A stretch of 64,000 nt of DNA from an uncultured Lachnospiraceae bacterium (GTDB taxonomy: Bacteria > Bacillota > Clostridia > Lachnospirales > Lachnospiraceae), in assembly GCA_947243855.1 (NCBI GenBank), contig CAMXIK010000004.1, positions 1-64,000 of the forward strand, given 5' to 3'. How positions within the stretch are numbered: the first letter of the stretch is position 1; each line of letters opens with the position of its first letter. Both the position numbers and the translations under genes were made by a program. Under the pieces are notes generated by a model. It worked only from the letters and a program-made list of their open reading frames with translations, did not search any database and was not told where the DNA came from. This document shows positions 1-8,641 of the stretch, piece by piece.

Positions 1-440
1 GTAAACTGTAATGCTCGATAAAACAGGCGATTGCGAAACTCAAATAAAGTTAATGGAATTGCACAAACAGCATAATCAACGCAGGCACGCTTTCGCTCCG
101 TTCCAAACGTAGCGGTACTAGGTTCGAAAGTACCTCACCAAGTACCAACGTTTTCCAAGGGCCTGCTAATAATTATGCTGCTTGCACAATTATTACAGCG
201 TTAAAAAGAGTTTTGCAATTGCCTAAACCAGATATAACATAAACAAAAAAGAAACACAATGGCAGAGGCGAAATTAGAATGTAGAAAAATAGTAGACGGT
301 ATAGCGACAACCAGCAAAAAACAACAAGATATAGAATAAAACAGGAAAAAAGAAAAAAGGAGACACAAGATATGGTTTGTGCAGTTTGGCCATATGGTAT
401 ATTTTCTGCCGGAGACAACAGTGGGGAAAAGCGCATACAA
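1..440. other. gene-free A-rich region left of valS leader
   Basis: No gene is convincing here. The plus strand is very rich in A from about 160 to 370, unlike the GC-balanced coding DNA that follows. One hairpin is visible, GGTACT at 114-119 with AGTACC at 129-134, and a second, AATAATT (167-173 region) with AATTATT shortly after. Two tiny open frames at 259-339 (26 codons) and 372-500 (42 codons, with a fair AGGAG upstream) were considered and not accepted. The end of an upstream transcript or a decayed element are both possible. Confidence 0.4.
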
Positions 441-446
441 AATGGT

Positions 447-475
447 TTGACAAACGACCGGAAATTGACTATAGT
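447..475 (+). promoter_or_regulatory. sigma-A promoter of valS T-box leader
   Basis: TTGACA at 447-452 and TATAGT at 470-475 are separated by 17 bases, a near-consensus vegetative promoter. Transcription would start near 482, just before the T-box leader, giving a leader of about 310 bases before the valS start codon. Confidence 0.8.
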
Positions 476-481
476 AATAAG

Positions 482-790
482 TAATTGTAAAAGGCTGTGA
501 CAGAGAGGAGTACACAGGAACCGCCGCCAGAGAGAGAAATCATAAGCTGGGAGATTTCTTCGGAGAGGGAATGTGGAAGGTGGCTTTGGAGCCGGGATGC
601 AGAAACGTTTTTGCGGCAGTTTTGCAAAAGGAGGAAGTAAGCGTCCCCGAGTGATCCCCGTTAGCGGATAGAATCCAGATGGCAACCGTCATGGATTCAT
701 AGAGTGATAAATGAAGGTGGCACCGCGCATATGCGCCCTTTGTCGAGAAATCGGCAGAGGGCGTTTCGTATTATATTAAAGGAGGAAACC
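482..790 (+). promoter_or_regulatory. T-box riboswitch leader of valS
   Basis: The leader carries an AGAGAG/GAGTA-type stem I region near 500-515 and the hallmark T-box sequence AAGGTGGCACCGCG at 714-727. A terminator hairpin follows: CGCCCT (734-739) pairs with AGGGCG (758-763) and leads into a T-rich stretch. T-boxes sense uncharged tRNA and relieve termination of aminoacyl-tRNA synthetase genes. The downstream valS implies tRNA-Val. The specifier codon should lie in the region around 565-585, where GTG triplets occur, but I could not fix it without folding. Confidence 0.9.
734..770 (+). terminator. T-box-controlled terminator hairpin
   Basis: The stem CGCCCT/AGGGCG at 734-739 and 758-763 is followed by TTTCGTATTATATT. 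It competes with the antiterminator formed by the T-box sequence at 714-727. It ends about 20 bases before the valS start. Confidence 0.75.
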
Positions 791-3487
791 ATGAGCAGAG
801 AACTTGCAAAAACTTACGATCCGAAAGGGATCGAGGACAGATTGTATCAGAAGTGGCTGGATCAAAAGTATTTCCACGCCGAGGTGGACAGGACAAAGAA
901 GCCTTTTACCATCGTTATTCCCCCGCCAAACATCACGGGGCAGCTTCACATGGGGCATGCCCTTGACGAGACCATGCAGGATATTCTGATCCGCTATAAG
1001 AGGATGCAGGGGTACAATGCCCTTTGGCAGCCGGGGACGGATCACGCCTCCATATCCACGGAAGTAAAAATCATCGAAAAGCTCAAGGACGAGGGAACTT
1101 CCAAGGAAGAGCTGGGCCGGGAAGGATTTCTTAAGCGTGCATGGGACTGGAAGAAGGAGTACGGTGGCAGAATTGTGTCACAGCTTAAAAAACTGGGTTC
1201 TTCCTGCGATTGGGACAGGGAGCGGTTTACTATGGACGAGGGCTGTAACAAGGCGGTTACGGAAGTGTTTTGCAGGATGCATGAGAAAGGCTGGATCTAT
1301 AGGGGCAGCCGCATCATCAACTGGTGTCCAGTATGTAATACCTCGATCTCGGATGCGGAGGTGGAGTACGAGGAGCAGGCGGGGCATTTTTGGCATATCA
1401 AATATCCGCTTGTGGATGAGAACGGGCAGCCTAGCAAGACGGAGTTTTTGGAGTTTGCAACCACCCGTCCGGAAACGATGCTTGGCGATACGGCGGTGGC
1501 GGTGAATCCGAATGATGAGAGATATACCTATTTAAAGGGGAGACAGGTGTGGCTTCCGATTGTAGGGAAAGCGATTCCCGTAGTGGAAGATGATTATGTA
1601 GATATGGAGTTTGGGACTGGCGTCGTGAAGATCACGCCCGCCCACGACCCCAATGATTTCGAGGTGGGAAAACGCCATAACCTGCCGGAAGTCAATATTT
1701 TAAACGACGACGCTACCATCAACAAAAATGGCGGCAAATATGAGGGACTTGACCGCTACGAAGCGAGGAAGCGGATTGTGGAGGAGTTGGAACAGGAAGG
1801 GCTTCTGGTACGCATTGAAGACTACTCCCATAATGTGGGAACCCATGACCGCTGTGGGACAACCATCGAGCCTATGATCAAACAGCAGTGGTTTGTGAAA
1901 ATGGACGAACTGATCAGGCCCGCAGTGGAGGCGGTGAAAAAAGGCGAGATTAAGCTGATCCCTGAGCGCATGGAAAAGATTTACTTTAACTGGACGGACA
2001 ATATCCGCGACTGGTGCATCAGCCGCCAGCTCTGGTGGGGACACCGGATTCCGGCTTATTACTGCGATAAGTGCGGAGAGATCGTAGTGGACAAGGATAT
2101 GCCCCAGGTCTGCCCGAAATGCGGCGAGGCGCATTTTACGCAGGACCCCGATGTGTTAGATACTTGGTTTTCCTCAGCATTATGGCCTTTTTCCACGTTG
2201 GGCTGGCCGGAAAAGACAGAGGAATTAGACTATTTTTATCCTACGGACGTGTTGGTGACGGGCTACGATATTATTTTCTTCTGGGTGATCCGCATGGTAT
2301 TTTCCGGCTATGAGCAGATGGGGGAGAAGCCTTTTAAGACGGTGCTGTTTCATGGTCTCGTGCGGGATTCGCAGGGGCGTAAGATGAGCAAGTCCCTCGG
2401 TAACGGCATCGATCCGCTGGAGATCATTGACCAGTACGGCGCGGACGCTCTGCGTCTCATGCTGATGACGGGCAATGCGCCCGGAAACGATATGCGTTTC
2501 TACCATGAGAGAGTGGAAGCCAGCCGTAATTTTGCAAATAAAGTCTGGAACGCCTCCCGTTTCATCATGATGAATATGGATCAGGAGGAGGAAAAAACCG
2601 GGAAGCGCGGCTGGGAGGTGTCCTATGATGAGGTGAAGAACAGCCTTTATCCGGTGGATAAGTGGATACTTTCTAAACTAAATACGCTGGTAAAAGAAGT
2701 GACGGACAATATGGACAGTTTTGAGCTGGGGATCGCCGTGCAGAAGGTCTATGACTTTATCTGGGACGAGTTTTGCGATTGGTATATTGAGATGGTGAAA
2801 CCCCGCCTCTACAGTACGGCAGCAGGGGAGGAAGACGGGAAACGGGCGGCTTTGTGGACGCTGCAGAATGTATTGATAGACGCGTTAAAGCTGCTGCATC
2901 CCTATATGCCTTTTATTACCGAGGAGATTTTCTGCACGCTGCAGACAAAGGAAGAGTCCATTATGATCTCCGATTGGCCTGTGTTTATGCGGGAAAGGGC
3001 CTTTGAGGCGGAAGAAACGGCCATTGAACTGATGAAGGAAGCGGTGCGGGGCATCCGTAACGTGCGCACGCAGATGAATGTGGCGCCCGGCAAAAAGGCG
3101 GCTGTCTTTGTGGTCAGCGAAAACGAGGGCGTGCGCCGGATATTCGAGGAGGGCAGGCAGTTCTTCACAGCTCTGGCGGCGGCTTCGGAGCTTAAAGTTC
3201 AGGCGGACAAGAGCGGTATCGACGATAGCGCCGTGTCTGTGGTGATTCAGGGCGCTACCGTTTATATTCCTTTTGAGGAATTGGTTGATATCGGGCAGGA
3301 GATCGAGCGTTTGAAGAAAGAACAGAAGCGGCTGGAAGGAGAACTCGCCCGCGTGCAGGGAATGCTTGGCAATGAGAGGTTCATGGCCAAGGCGCCGGAG
3401 CAGAAAGTGGCCGAGGAACGTGCGAAGCTGGAAAAGTATACCCAGATGAAGGCGCAGGTGGAGGAGCGGCTTGCGCAGTTGTGTTAA
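791..3487 (+). CDS. valS: valyl-tRNA synthetase
   Basis: This 898-residue class Ia synthetase charges tRNA-Val in the cytoplasm and edits mischarged threonine. The ATP-binding signature PPPNITGQLHMGHAL lies near residues 43-57 and the KMSKS loop (GRKMSKSLGNGIDPLE) near residue 530. A Cys-rich zinc-like insert (CPVCN and later CDKCGE, CPKCGE) and a C-terminal coiled-coil arm (EIERLKKEQKRLEGELAR) complete the usual architecture. The ATG at 791 is chosen because AAAGGAGG sits just upstream; the open frame continues further upstream only through the T-box leader. Length and domain order are normal for the family. Expression is controlled by the T-box leader. Confidence 0.97.
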   Translation: MSRELAKTYDPKGIEDRLYQKWLDQKYFHAEVDRTKKPFTIVIPPPNITGQLHMGHALDETMQDILIRYKRMQGYNALWQPGTDHASISTEVKIIEKLKDEGTSKEELGREGFLKRAWDWKKEYGGRIVSQLKKLGSSCDWDRERFTMDEGCNKAVTEVFCRMHEKGWIYRGSRIINWCPVCNTSISDAEVEYEEQAGHFWHIKYPLVDENGQPSKTEFLEFATTRPETMLGDTAVAVNPNDERYTYLKGRQVWLPIVGKAIPVVEDDYVDMEFGTGVVKITPAHDPNDFEVGKRHNLPEVNILNDDATINKNGGKYEGLDRYEARKRIVEELEQEGLLVRIEDYSHNVGTHDRCGTTIEPMIKQQWFVKMDELIRPAVEAVKKGEIKLIPERMEKIYFNWTDNIRDWCISRQLWWGHRIPAYYCDKCGEIVVDKDMPQVCPKCGEAHFTQDPDVLDTWFSSALWPFSTLGWPEKTEELDYFYPTDVLVTGYDIIFFWVIRMVFSGYEQMGEKPFKTVLFHGLVRDSQGRKMSKSLGNGIDPLEIIDQYGADALRLMLMTGNAPGNDMRFYHERVEASRNFANKVWNASRFIMMNMDQEEEKTGKRGWEVSYDEVKNSLYPVDKWILSKLNTLVKEVTDNMDSFELGIAVQKVYDFIWDEFCDWYIEMVKPRLYSTAAGEEDGKRAALWTLQNVLIDALKLLHPYMPFITEEIFCTLQTKEESIMISDWPVFMRERAFEAEETAIELMKEAVRGIRNVRTQMNVAPGKKAAVFVVSENEGVRRIFEEGRQFFTALAAASELKVQADKSGIDDSAVSVVIQGATVYIPFEELVDIGQEIERLKKEQKRLEGELARVQGMLGNERFMAKAPEQKVAEERAKLEKYTQMKAQVEERLAQLC

Positions 3488-3662
3488 TCGTTCAGCTCAC
3501 GCCATTCGCAAAATTGCACCTACGGCGCTTTCCGCTGTTTTACAAAATTTATTGAATAACTACTGGAAAAGTAAGCCGATATGGTGTAAAGTGTTAGTAG
3601 GAATTGTATTTTGGGAATATATGACTTTCGCGTCATAAGATAAAGGAAGGGAGGTGAGTCAC
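3488..3662 (+). other. intergenic gap with small hairpin
   Basis: This 175-base gap holds no gene. A short palindrome, TATGAC (3620-3625) with GTCATA (3632-3637), lies about 25 bases before the next start codon and could be an operator or leader hairpin. I see no clear terminator for valS. Confidence 0.35.
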
Positions 3663-5264
3663 GTGGCAGAAGTCAATCTATCGTCAGAACAGCTGGATAA
3701 ACTGAAAGCGGCGATGGCCAGAGTGAAGAGTCAGAGTGCGCAGACAGCACAACCGGCAGCGTCACAACAGACGCCGGCACAACCGGCAGCGCCTAAGCAG
3801 GCGGCAGATCTGAAAGAAGCGTTGGCGGCAGCAACAGCGGCTGATACGGCTGTTGCGGTAGAGACGCAGTTGCCTCCCGTTGAAACGAATTTGGCGGAAG
3901 GTACTTATCTGCGGGTGGAAGAAGACGAGATGGCAGCGTGGCTCTACCTTGCGCCGCCGAAAGAGGGGCAGACTTACACAAAACGTGAGCTGGAAAGCTA
4001 CTTGGAACAGAATGGTGTGGTTAAGGGATATCACAGTTCCAATCTTTCCGCCATGATTAAGAAAAAGGTTTATGACAGGGAAATTCTGGTGGCCAGAGGG
4101 GCTGAGATCAAACCCGGCACAGACGGATGGTTTGAGTATCTTTTCTCCCCGGAGGAACATTGCGGGCCGAAAGTAAACGATGACGGTTCGGTAGATTATT
4201 CTAGTATGAGCGCGCTGCAGAACGTGCATAAGGGCGATAAAGTTGCCATCTATCACTATGCGGAGCAGGGTGAGAACGGCTATACCGTTACGGGCGGCGA
4301 GATGAAAGCAGCTCCCGTGAGGGATCTGCCTCCCATGAGGGGTAAGGGTATTACCAGAGAAAACGGCATATACTATGCGCAGAGCGACGGCAAGATCGAA
4401 GTAAAGGACGGTAAGATCGACATTCAGAATGTCCATGAGATCATGGGAGATGTGGATGCGATCATCGGTAAGATAGAGTTTTTCGGGGATATTATCATCA
4501 ACGGCAATGTGGAAGGCGGTATTGTGATCCGCGCCGGACGTAATATTGAAATTCACGGAACGACGGGAGCGGCGACGCTGTTTGCGGGCGGCGACGTGAT
4601 GCTGTCGCGCGGTATTCAGGGCGGCGGAAAGATTTCCGCAAGGGGCAATGTTTATGCGGAGTTTATTGAGAATACCACGGTGGAAGCAGGCGGTCTGGTA
4701 CAGTCCAATGTTATCCTGAACGCGAAGGTGAACGCGAAGGATAAGGTGATTACGACGGGTAAGAGGGGTGCGATTATCGGCGGTTACACCCATGCCCTTA
4801 AGAGTATCGAAGTGATGACGGCCGGCAATGATGTGGAGCTGAAAACCGTGTTGCACTGCGGTTATGAGCCGGAGGCTTTTGACAAGCTTTTGGAGGCGAG
4901 ACGTAAGGAGACAGAACTCAAAGAGCGGCTTTCGAAGCTGGTGGACACCATGACGGAGGCGCTGCGTGAGAAGCGAATGCGGGGTGCGAGTACGTCTAGG
5001 AATACGGAGGCCAGCCTTTTGGAGTGGAACCGTTTGAAGGACGAATACTTTGCGGAGCTTGATAAGGTTGGAAAAGAGCGCGAGGAGCTGGAAACCACGA
5101 TGGAGGAAGGGAAAGAATCCTACATTAAGGTGGATGGGAATATTTACCGTAATGTGGTGATCAGTATCAATGCCGAACAGATGACGCTTGACCGCAATAC
5201 CTGTTTTATGAGGTATTCCGCAGACAAGGGCGTGATAGAAGGCACTGTGATTGTGCACGGCTGA
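3663..5264 (+). CDS. FapA-family (DUF342) polymer-forming protein
   Basis: A 533-residue protein. An Ala/Gln-rich N-terminal stretch (about residues 20-55) precedes a DUF342/FapA core with the typical run of right-handed beta-helix turns (GKIEFFGDIIINGNVEGG, VIRAGRNIEIHG, LFAGGDVMLSRG). A coiled-coil segment rich in Arg/Glu follows (about 405-480), then a closing beta segment. Family members are called flagellar assembly protein A by homology, but they are common in non-flagellated clostridia and the exact role is unknown; no flagellar gene is seen here. I prefer the GTG at 3663 because GGGAGG at 3649-3654 is well spaced from it, whereas the in-frame GTG at 3654 overlaps that Shine-Dalgarno. 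folC begins 6 bases after the stop. Confidence 0.85.
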   Translation: MAEVNLSSEQLDKLKAAMARVKSQSAQTAQPAASQQTPAQPAAPKQAADLKEALAAATAADTAVAVETQLPPVETNLAEGTYLRVEEDEMAAWLYLAPPKEGQTYTKRELESYLEQNGVVKGYHSSNLSAMIKKKVYDREILVARGAEIKPGTDGWFEYLFSPEEHCGPKVNDDGSVDYSSMSALQNVHKGDKVAIYHYAEQGENGYTVTGGEMKAAPVRDLPPMRGKGITRENGIYYAQSDGKIEVKDGKIDIQNVHEIMGDVDAIIGKIEFFGDIIINGNVEGGIVIRAGRNIEIHGTTGAATLFAGGDVMLSRGIQGGGKISARGNVYAEFIENTTVEAGGLVQSNVILNAKVNAKDKVITTGKRGAIIGGYTHALKSIEVMTAGNDVELKTVLHCGYEPEAFDKLLEARRKETELKERLSKLVDTMTEALREKRMRGASTSRNTEASLLEWNRLKDEYFAELDKVGKEREELETTMEEGKESYIKVDGNIYRNVVISINAEQMTLDRNTCFMRYSADKGVIEGTVIVHG

Positions 5265-5269
5265 CGGAT

Positions 5270-6592
5270 ATGGACGGAAAGATGGAAGAGGCGTTTGACA
5301 CATACGGGGCGGCGGAGAATTATATCAACGCCACCCCTAAATTTACGAAAAAAAACAGCAGGGAAGACACTGCGCGGTTCTGGGAATTTCTGGGATATCC
5401 GGCCAGACAGTGCAAGGTCTTACATGTAGCAGGCACAAACGGAAAAGGTTCCGTTTGTGCTTATTTGTGTTCTGTTTTGCATAAGGCTGGCATTTCCTGC
5501 GGCATGTTTACGTCTCCCCACCTTGTTACGATGCGGGAGCGGTTTTTGCTTGATGGGGAAATGATTTCCGAGGAGGAGTTTTTGGAGGCGTTTCATGTGG
5601 TGATGGAGGGGGTAAAAAGCTTCTCGCCCGGCGCATATCATCCGACTTTTTTTGAATTTTTGTTTTTTATGGCGATGGTCGTGTTTGAAAAATACCGCGT
5701 GGAGTATGCGGTTTTGGAGACGGGACTTGGCGGACGGCTGGACGCTACCAATGTGGTGGATGAAAAAAAAGTGTGTATTTTAACTTCAATCGGGTATGAT
5801 CATATGGAGTACCTTGGCGAGACATTGCCTCAGATTGCCGGGGAGAAGGCGGGGATTATGCGCCGCGGCGTTCCGGTAGTCTATCCGGATCGGTGTGAGG
5901 AAGTGACAAGAGCGATCGAGGAGTGTGCAAAAAAAATAGGAGCAAAGACCGTTCCTCTTGAGAAAACAGCGGTAAAAGAAATAAAGATTCAAAATAAAAC
6001 GATTGATTTTTCTCTCCATTTACTCTATTATGATTATATTGGTTTTACTGTGTCCACTTCTGCGCTTTATCAGGTGGAGAATGCGTCGCTTGCGGTGAGG
6101 GCTTTGGAACTTTTGCAAGAGGAACGTATTACGGTGCCCGTGATGCAGGAAGGAATTCGCGAGGCGTTCTGGGAGGGCAGGATGGAGGAAGTGTTGCCGT
6201 CGGTGTATGTGGACGGCGCCCATAACGTGGATGGCATCCGCGCCTTTTTGGAGACAGTGAAGCGGCATTCCTGCACGGGAAGACGGATTCTTCTCTACTC
6301 TACGGTGCGGGATAAGCAGTACAAGGAAGCGGCGCGATTGCTTTCGCAGGCAGGACTTTTTGATAAGATTGTTCTTGCGCCTTTACAGGGGGAGCGGGCG
6401 CTTTCGCTTTCGCAGTTGACAGATTCTTTCAGGCAATATACCGGATTTGACAAAAAGGCATATGATACGACGGAGGCGGCGCTTCGGGCGCTGCTATCAC
6501 AGAAGAATGACGGGGATAAGGTGTATATTGTCGGTTCATTATATTTGGTGGGTGAAGTGAAAGCCCTTTTAAGGAGCCTTAAAGATGATTAA
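5270..6592 (+). CDS. folC: folylpolyglutamate synthase / dihydrofolate synthase
   Basis: A 440-residue Mur-ligase-like enzyme that adds glutamate to (dihydro)pteroate and folates in one-carbon metabolism. The P-loop VAGTNGKGSV lies at about residue 50, followed by the family segment FTSPHLVTMRER. The central ETGLGGRLDATNVV and SIGYDHMEYLG motifs and the C-terminal YVDGAHNVDG are diagnostic. It follows the FapA-like gene by 5 bases and overlaps the start of the 48-residue gene by 8 bases, so the genes are probably co-transcribed. Confidence 0.95.
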   Translation: MDGKMEEAFDTYGAAENYINATPKFTKKNSREDTARFWEFLGYPARQCKVLHVAGTNGKGSVCAYLCSVLHKAGISCGMFTSPHLVTMRERFLLDGEMISEEEFLEAFHVVMEGVKSFSPGAYHPTFFEFLFFMAMVVFEKYRVEYAVLETGLGGRLDATNVVDEKKVCILTSIGYDHMEYLGETLPQIAGEKAGIMRRGVPVVYPDRCEEVTRAIEECAKKIGAKTVPLEKTAVKEIKIQNKTIDFSLHLLYYDYIGFTVSTSALYQVENASLAVRALELLQEERITVPVMQEGIREAFWEGRMEEVLPSVYVDGAHNVDGIRAFLETVKRHSCTGRRILLYSTVRDKQYKEAARLLSQAGLFDKIVLAPLQGERALSLSQLTDSFRQYTGFDKKAYDTTEAALRALLSQKNDGDKVYIVGSLYLVGEVKALLRSLKDD

Positions 6593-6731
6593 TTTTGAAG
6601 AGGAATTGAAAAAGTTCCATCCCAGTCTGGAAGTGGAGGACGCGGAGGAGGCGATCTACAATCAGGATCTGACGGATATGGCGGACCTGATGGTGAAGAT
6701 TGTCAAGGAATCGAAGAAAGCAGGAGAATAG
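6585..6731 (+). CDS. 48-residue acidic protein coupled to folC
   Basis: This small frame starts at the ATG inside the last codons of folC, with AAGGAG at 6571-6576 as its ribosome binding site, and ends at TAG 6729-6731. The product begins MINFEEELKKFHPSLEVED and is strongly acidic in the first half, with a helical Met/Lys-rich end. The good Shine-Dalgarno, the 8-base overlap with folC and the close fit to the next gene (13-base gap) argue that it is real. I do not recognise a domain and assign no function. Confidence 0.75.
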   Translation: MINFEEELKKFHPSLEVEDAEEAIYNQDLTDMADLMVKIVKESKKAGE

Positions 6732-6744
6732 GGGATTGGCATAG

Positions 6745-8169
6745 ATGAATTGTTATCAGTGCGGCTGTACACTGTCTGAACATGATTTTTGCACGAACTG
6801 CGGTGCCGATGTAGCCCTTTATAAAAGGATCATATATATCTCTAACCGTTTTTATAATGATGGATTGGAGCGGGCCGGCGTCAGGGATTTGACGGGTGCA
6901 ATCACGAGTTTGCGGCAGAGTCTTAAATTCGATAAAAATAATGTGGAAGCCAGAAACCTTTTGGGCTTGGTTTATTTTGAGACGGGCGAGGTTGTGGCGG
7001 CCTTAAGCGAGTGGGTAATCAGTAAAAATCTGCGTCCGAAGAAAAATATTGCGGACGATTATATCAATATGATCCAGACGAACCAGAACCGTCTGGACAC
7101 CATTAATCAAACCATCAAAAAATATAATCAGGCGCTTACTTACTGTAATCAGGACAGCCTTGATCTGGCGGTGATTCAGTTAAAAAAGGTGCTTTCCCTG
7201 AATCCGAAATTTATCAGGGCGCACCAGCTTCTTGCGCTTTTGTATATCAACAGTGAGGAGTGGGAGCGCGCAAAGCGGGAACTTTCCAAATGTCTGGAGA
7301 TTGATACGAACAACACCGCGACCCTCCGTTATCTGAAAGAAGTGGATGAAATGCTGCTTCCGGAGGAGAATGGAAAAGGGTCTTCGAAGAAGCAGAAGAA
7401 ATCGAATGAGGTGATCAAATACCAGAGTGGTAACGAGACGATCATTCAGCCGGCGAATATGAAGGAGAGCAGGGGAGTGACCTCGCTGCTCAATCTGGGA
7501 ATTGGTCTGGCTATCGGTATTGCCATCGCTTTTTTTCTGATCCTGCCAGCCAGAATCCAGTCGGCAAAGGCGGGGATCGATGAGGAACTCCGTAAGGTCA
7601 GCGAACAGTCGGACTCGAAGACAGCGACGATTGACGAATTACAGCAGCAGCTTGGAGTATTACAGGCGGAGAATGAGACCTTACAGCAGGATGTAGCGGC
7701 GTATATGGGTTCGGACGACGGCACATTACAGTCGGTAGAAAGCCTGCTTCGGGCGGCTGATGCGTATTTGACGGATGCCGAAGACGTTACCACAGTGGAG
7801 GACTATCTGGATCAGATTGAAACGGAGATGGCCGAGGAGGGAGAACAGGAAAATTCGGAGGCGTTCGATAACCTTTACCATACCCTCTTAGCCTTGGTGG
7901 GGCCGCAGGTTGCGGAATCCTATGACGAGGAAGGCCATGCGGCGTTCTGGGCGGGAAATTATGAGGAGGCTATTCCGAAACTGGCAAAGGCATATCAGTA
8001 TGACCCGACTAACGGACAGGCGCTCTTCGATCTGGCGAATTCTTATTACCGTTCAGGTGATGAGACGAAGGCGAAGGAGCTCTATCAGGAAGTGGTCGAT
8101 CTGTTCCCTAATACGGAGAAGGCGGATAAGTCCGCGGCGACTTTGGCGCAGATAGCAGGGGCGGAGTAG
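6745..8169 (+). CDS. zinc-ribbon, TPR and transmembrane protein
   Basis: A 474-residue protein. It has an N-terminal zinc ribbon with Cys pairs at about 3/6 and 16/19 (CYQCG, CTNCGA), then TPR repeats (about 40-190), including a lone second block after the gap. A basic linker leads to one membrane helix (about 245-268, LGIGLAIGIAIAFFLILP). A coiled coil rich in Gln/Glu follows (about 275-320) and C-terminal TPRs (about 395-465, EEAIPKLAKAYQYDPTNGQA). Topology suggests a cytoplasmic zinc ribbon and TPRs with the second TPR block outside. It is probably a scaffold for a membrane complex; the partner is unknown. Confidence 0.85.
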   Translation: MNCYQCGCTLSEHDFCTNCGADVALYKRIIYISNRFYNDGLERAGVRDLTGAITSLRQSLKFDKNNVEARNLLGLVYFETGEVVAALSEWVISKNLRPKKNIADDYINMIQTNQNRLDTINQTIKKYNQALTYCNQDSLDLAVIQLKKVLSLNPKFIRAHQLLALLYINSEEWERAKRELSKCLEIDTNNTATLRYLKEVDEMLLPEENGKGSSKKQKKSNEVIKYQSGNETIIQPANMKESRGVTSLLNLGIGLAIGIAIAFFLILPARIQSAKAGIDEELRKVSEQSDSKTATIDELQQQLGVLQAENETLQQDVAAYMGSDDGTLQSVESLLRAADAYLTDAEDVTTVEDYLDQIETEMAEEGEQENSEAFDNLYHTLLALVGPQVAESYDEEGHAAFWAGNYEEAIPKLAKAYQYDPTNGQALFDLANSYYRSGDETKAKELYQEVVDLFPNTEKADKSAATLAQIAGAE

Positions 8170-8201
8170 ACCGTACACAGAAGAAAAATGCATAAAACAC
8201 A

Positions 8202-8238
8202 AAAGAAGACATGGCTCAAAAGGGTCATGTCTTTTTCT
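8202..8238 (+). terminator. hairpin terminator after TPR gene
   Basis: AGACATG (8207-8213) pairs with CATGTCT (8226-8232). The stem is extended by an A-run on the left and T-run on the right, giving a bidirectional-looking intrinsic terminator before the sporulation operon. Confidence 0.75.
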
Positions 8239-8261
8239 ATGGGAAGGAGGGTTTACATAAT

Positions 8262-8573
8262 ATGGAAGAAGATTTTAAAGTGATTGACAATTACCTGATG
8301 ATAAGAATGCCGGAAGAGGTAGATCACCACAAATCAGTTGACATAAGTCAAAGAGCGGACCGCTATATCGTATCAAAAAAAGTGGGCAATGTGGTGTTTG
8401 ATTTTGAACGGACAACCTTTATGGACAGTTCGGGCGTGGGGATTATTCTGGGACGGTATCGGAAAATTTCCTGCTTTGGAGGGAAGGTTTATGCGGTCAA
8501 TGCGGGCAGCAGGATCAGGAGACTGCTTTTGCTGTCGGGGCTTGAGAATATTGTGGAACTGATTGAACAATAA
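8262..8573 (+). CDS. spoIIAA: anti-sigma F factor antagonist SpoIIAA
   Basis: A 103-residue STAS-domain protein. In the forespore its dephosphorylated form binds SpoIIAB and frees sigma F. The phosphorylation site region FMDSSGVGIILGRY is present (Ser pair near residues 56-57). The ATG at 8262 follows GGAAGGAGGG with good spacing; upstream in-frame codons belong to the terminator region. It is the first gene of the spoIIA operon. The stop codon lies inside a perfect palindrome (see 8561-8584). Confidence 0.95.
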   Translation: MEEDFKVIDNYLMIRMPEEVDHHKSVDISQRADRYIVSKKVGNVVFDFERTTFMDSSGVGIILGRYRKISCFGGKVYAVNAGSRIRRLLLLSGLENIVELIEQ

Positions 8574-8584
8574 ATTGTTCAATC
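8561..8584 (+). promoter_or_regulatory. perfect hairpin spanning spoIIAA stop codon
   Basis: GATTGAACAAT (8561-8571) is the exact inverse of ATTGTTCAATC (8574-8584), with only AA between. The TAA stop (8571-8573) sits at the tip. It could protect the spoIIAA message end or modulate read-through into spoIIAB; there is no T-run, so simple termination is unlikely. Confidence 0.6.
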
Positions 8585-8585
8585 G

Positions 8586-8622
8586 CGAGATTTGCGTCTG
8601 CGCGCTGCTTGACGCAAACTCG
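8586..8622 (+). promoter_or_regulatory. second hairpin between spoIIAA and spoIIAB
   Basis: CGAG-(A)-TTTGCGTC (8586-8598) pairs with GACGCAAACTCG (8611-8622), twelve pairs with one bulged A. The spoIIAB ribosome binding site (GAGGAGGGG) follows about 8 bases later. It lies in tandem with the 8561-8584 hairpin. Confidence 0.6.
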
Positions 8623-8641
8623 AAATAAGAGGAGGGGAAAT

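Noticed and set aside
111..140. tRNA T-arm-like stem with GGTTCGA and CACCA
   Set aside because: The stem is six pairs with a nine-base loop and no matching acceptor, D-arm or anticodon arm is found upstream.
259..339. 26-codon frame MAEAKLECRKIV onwards
   Set aside because: Very short, weak ribosome site, in A-rich DNA where such frames arise by chance.
372..500. 42-codon frame with an AGGAG-type site
   Set aside because: It runs across the valS promoter and into the T-box leader, the product has no recognisable features, and the promoter explains the sequence better.
3762..5303. 513-codon frame on the minus strand
   Set aside because: Antisense shadow of the FapA-like gene; composition rich in His/Arg/Leu with no domain and no ribosome site.
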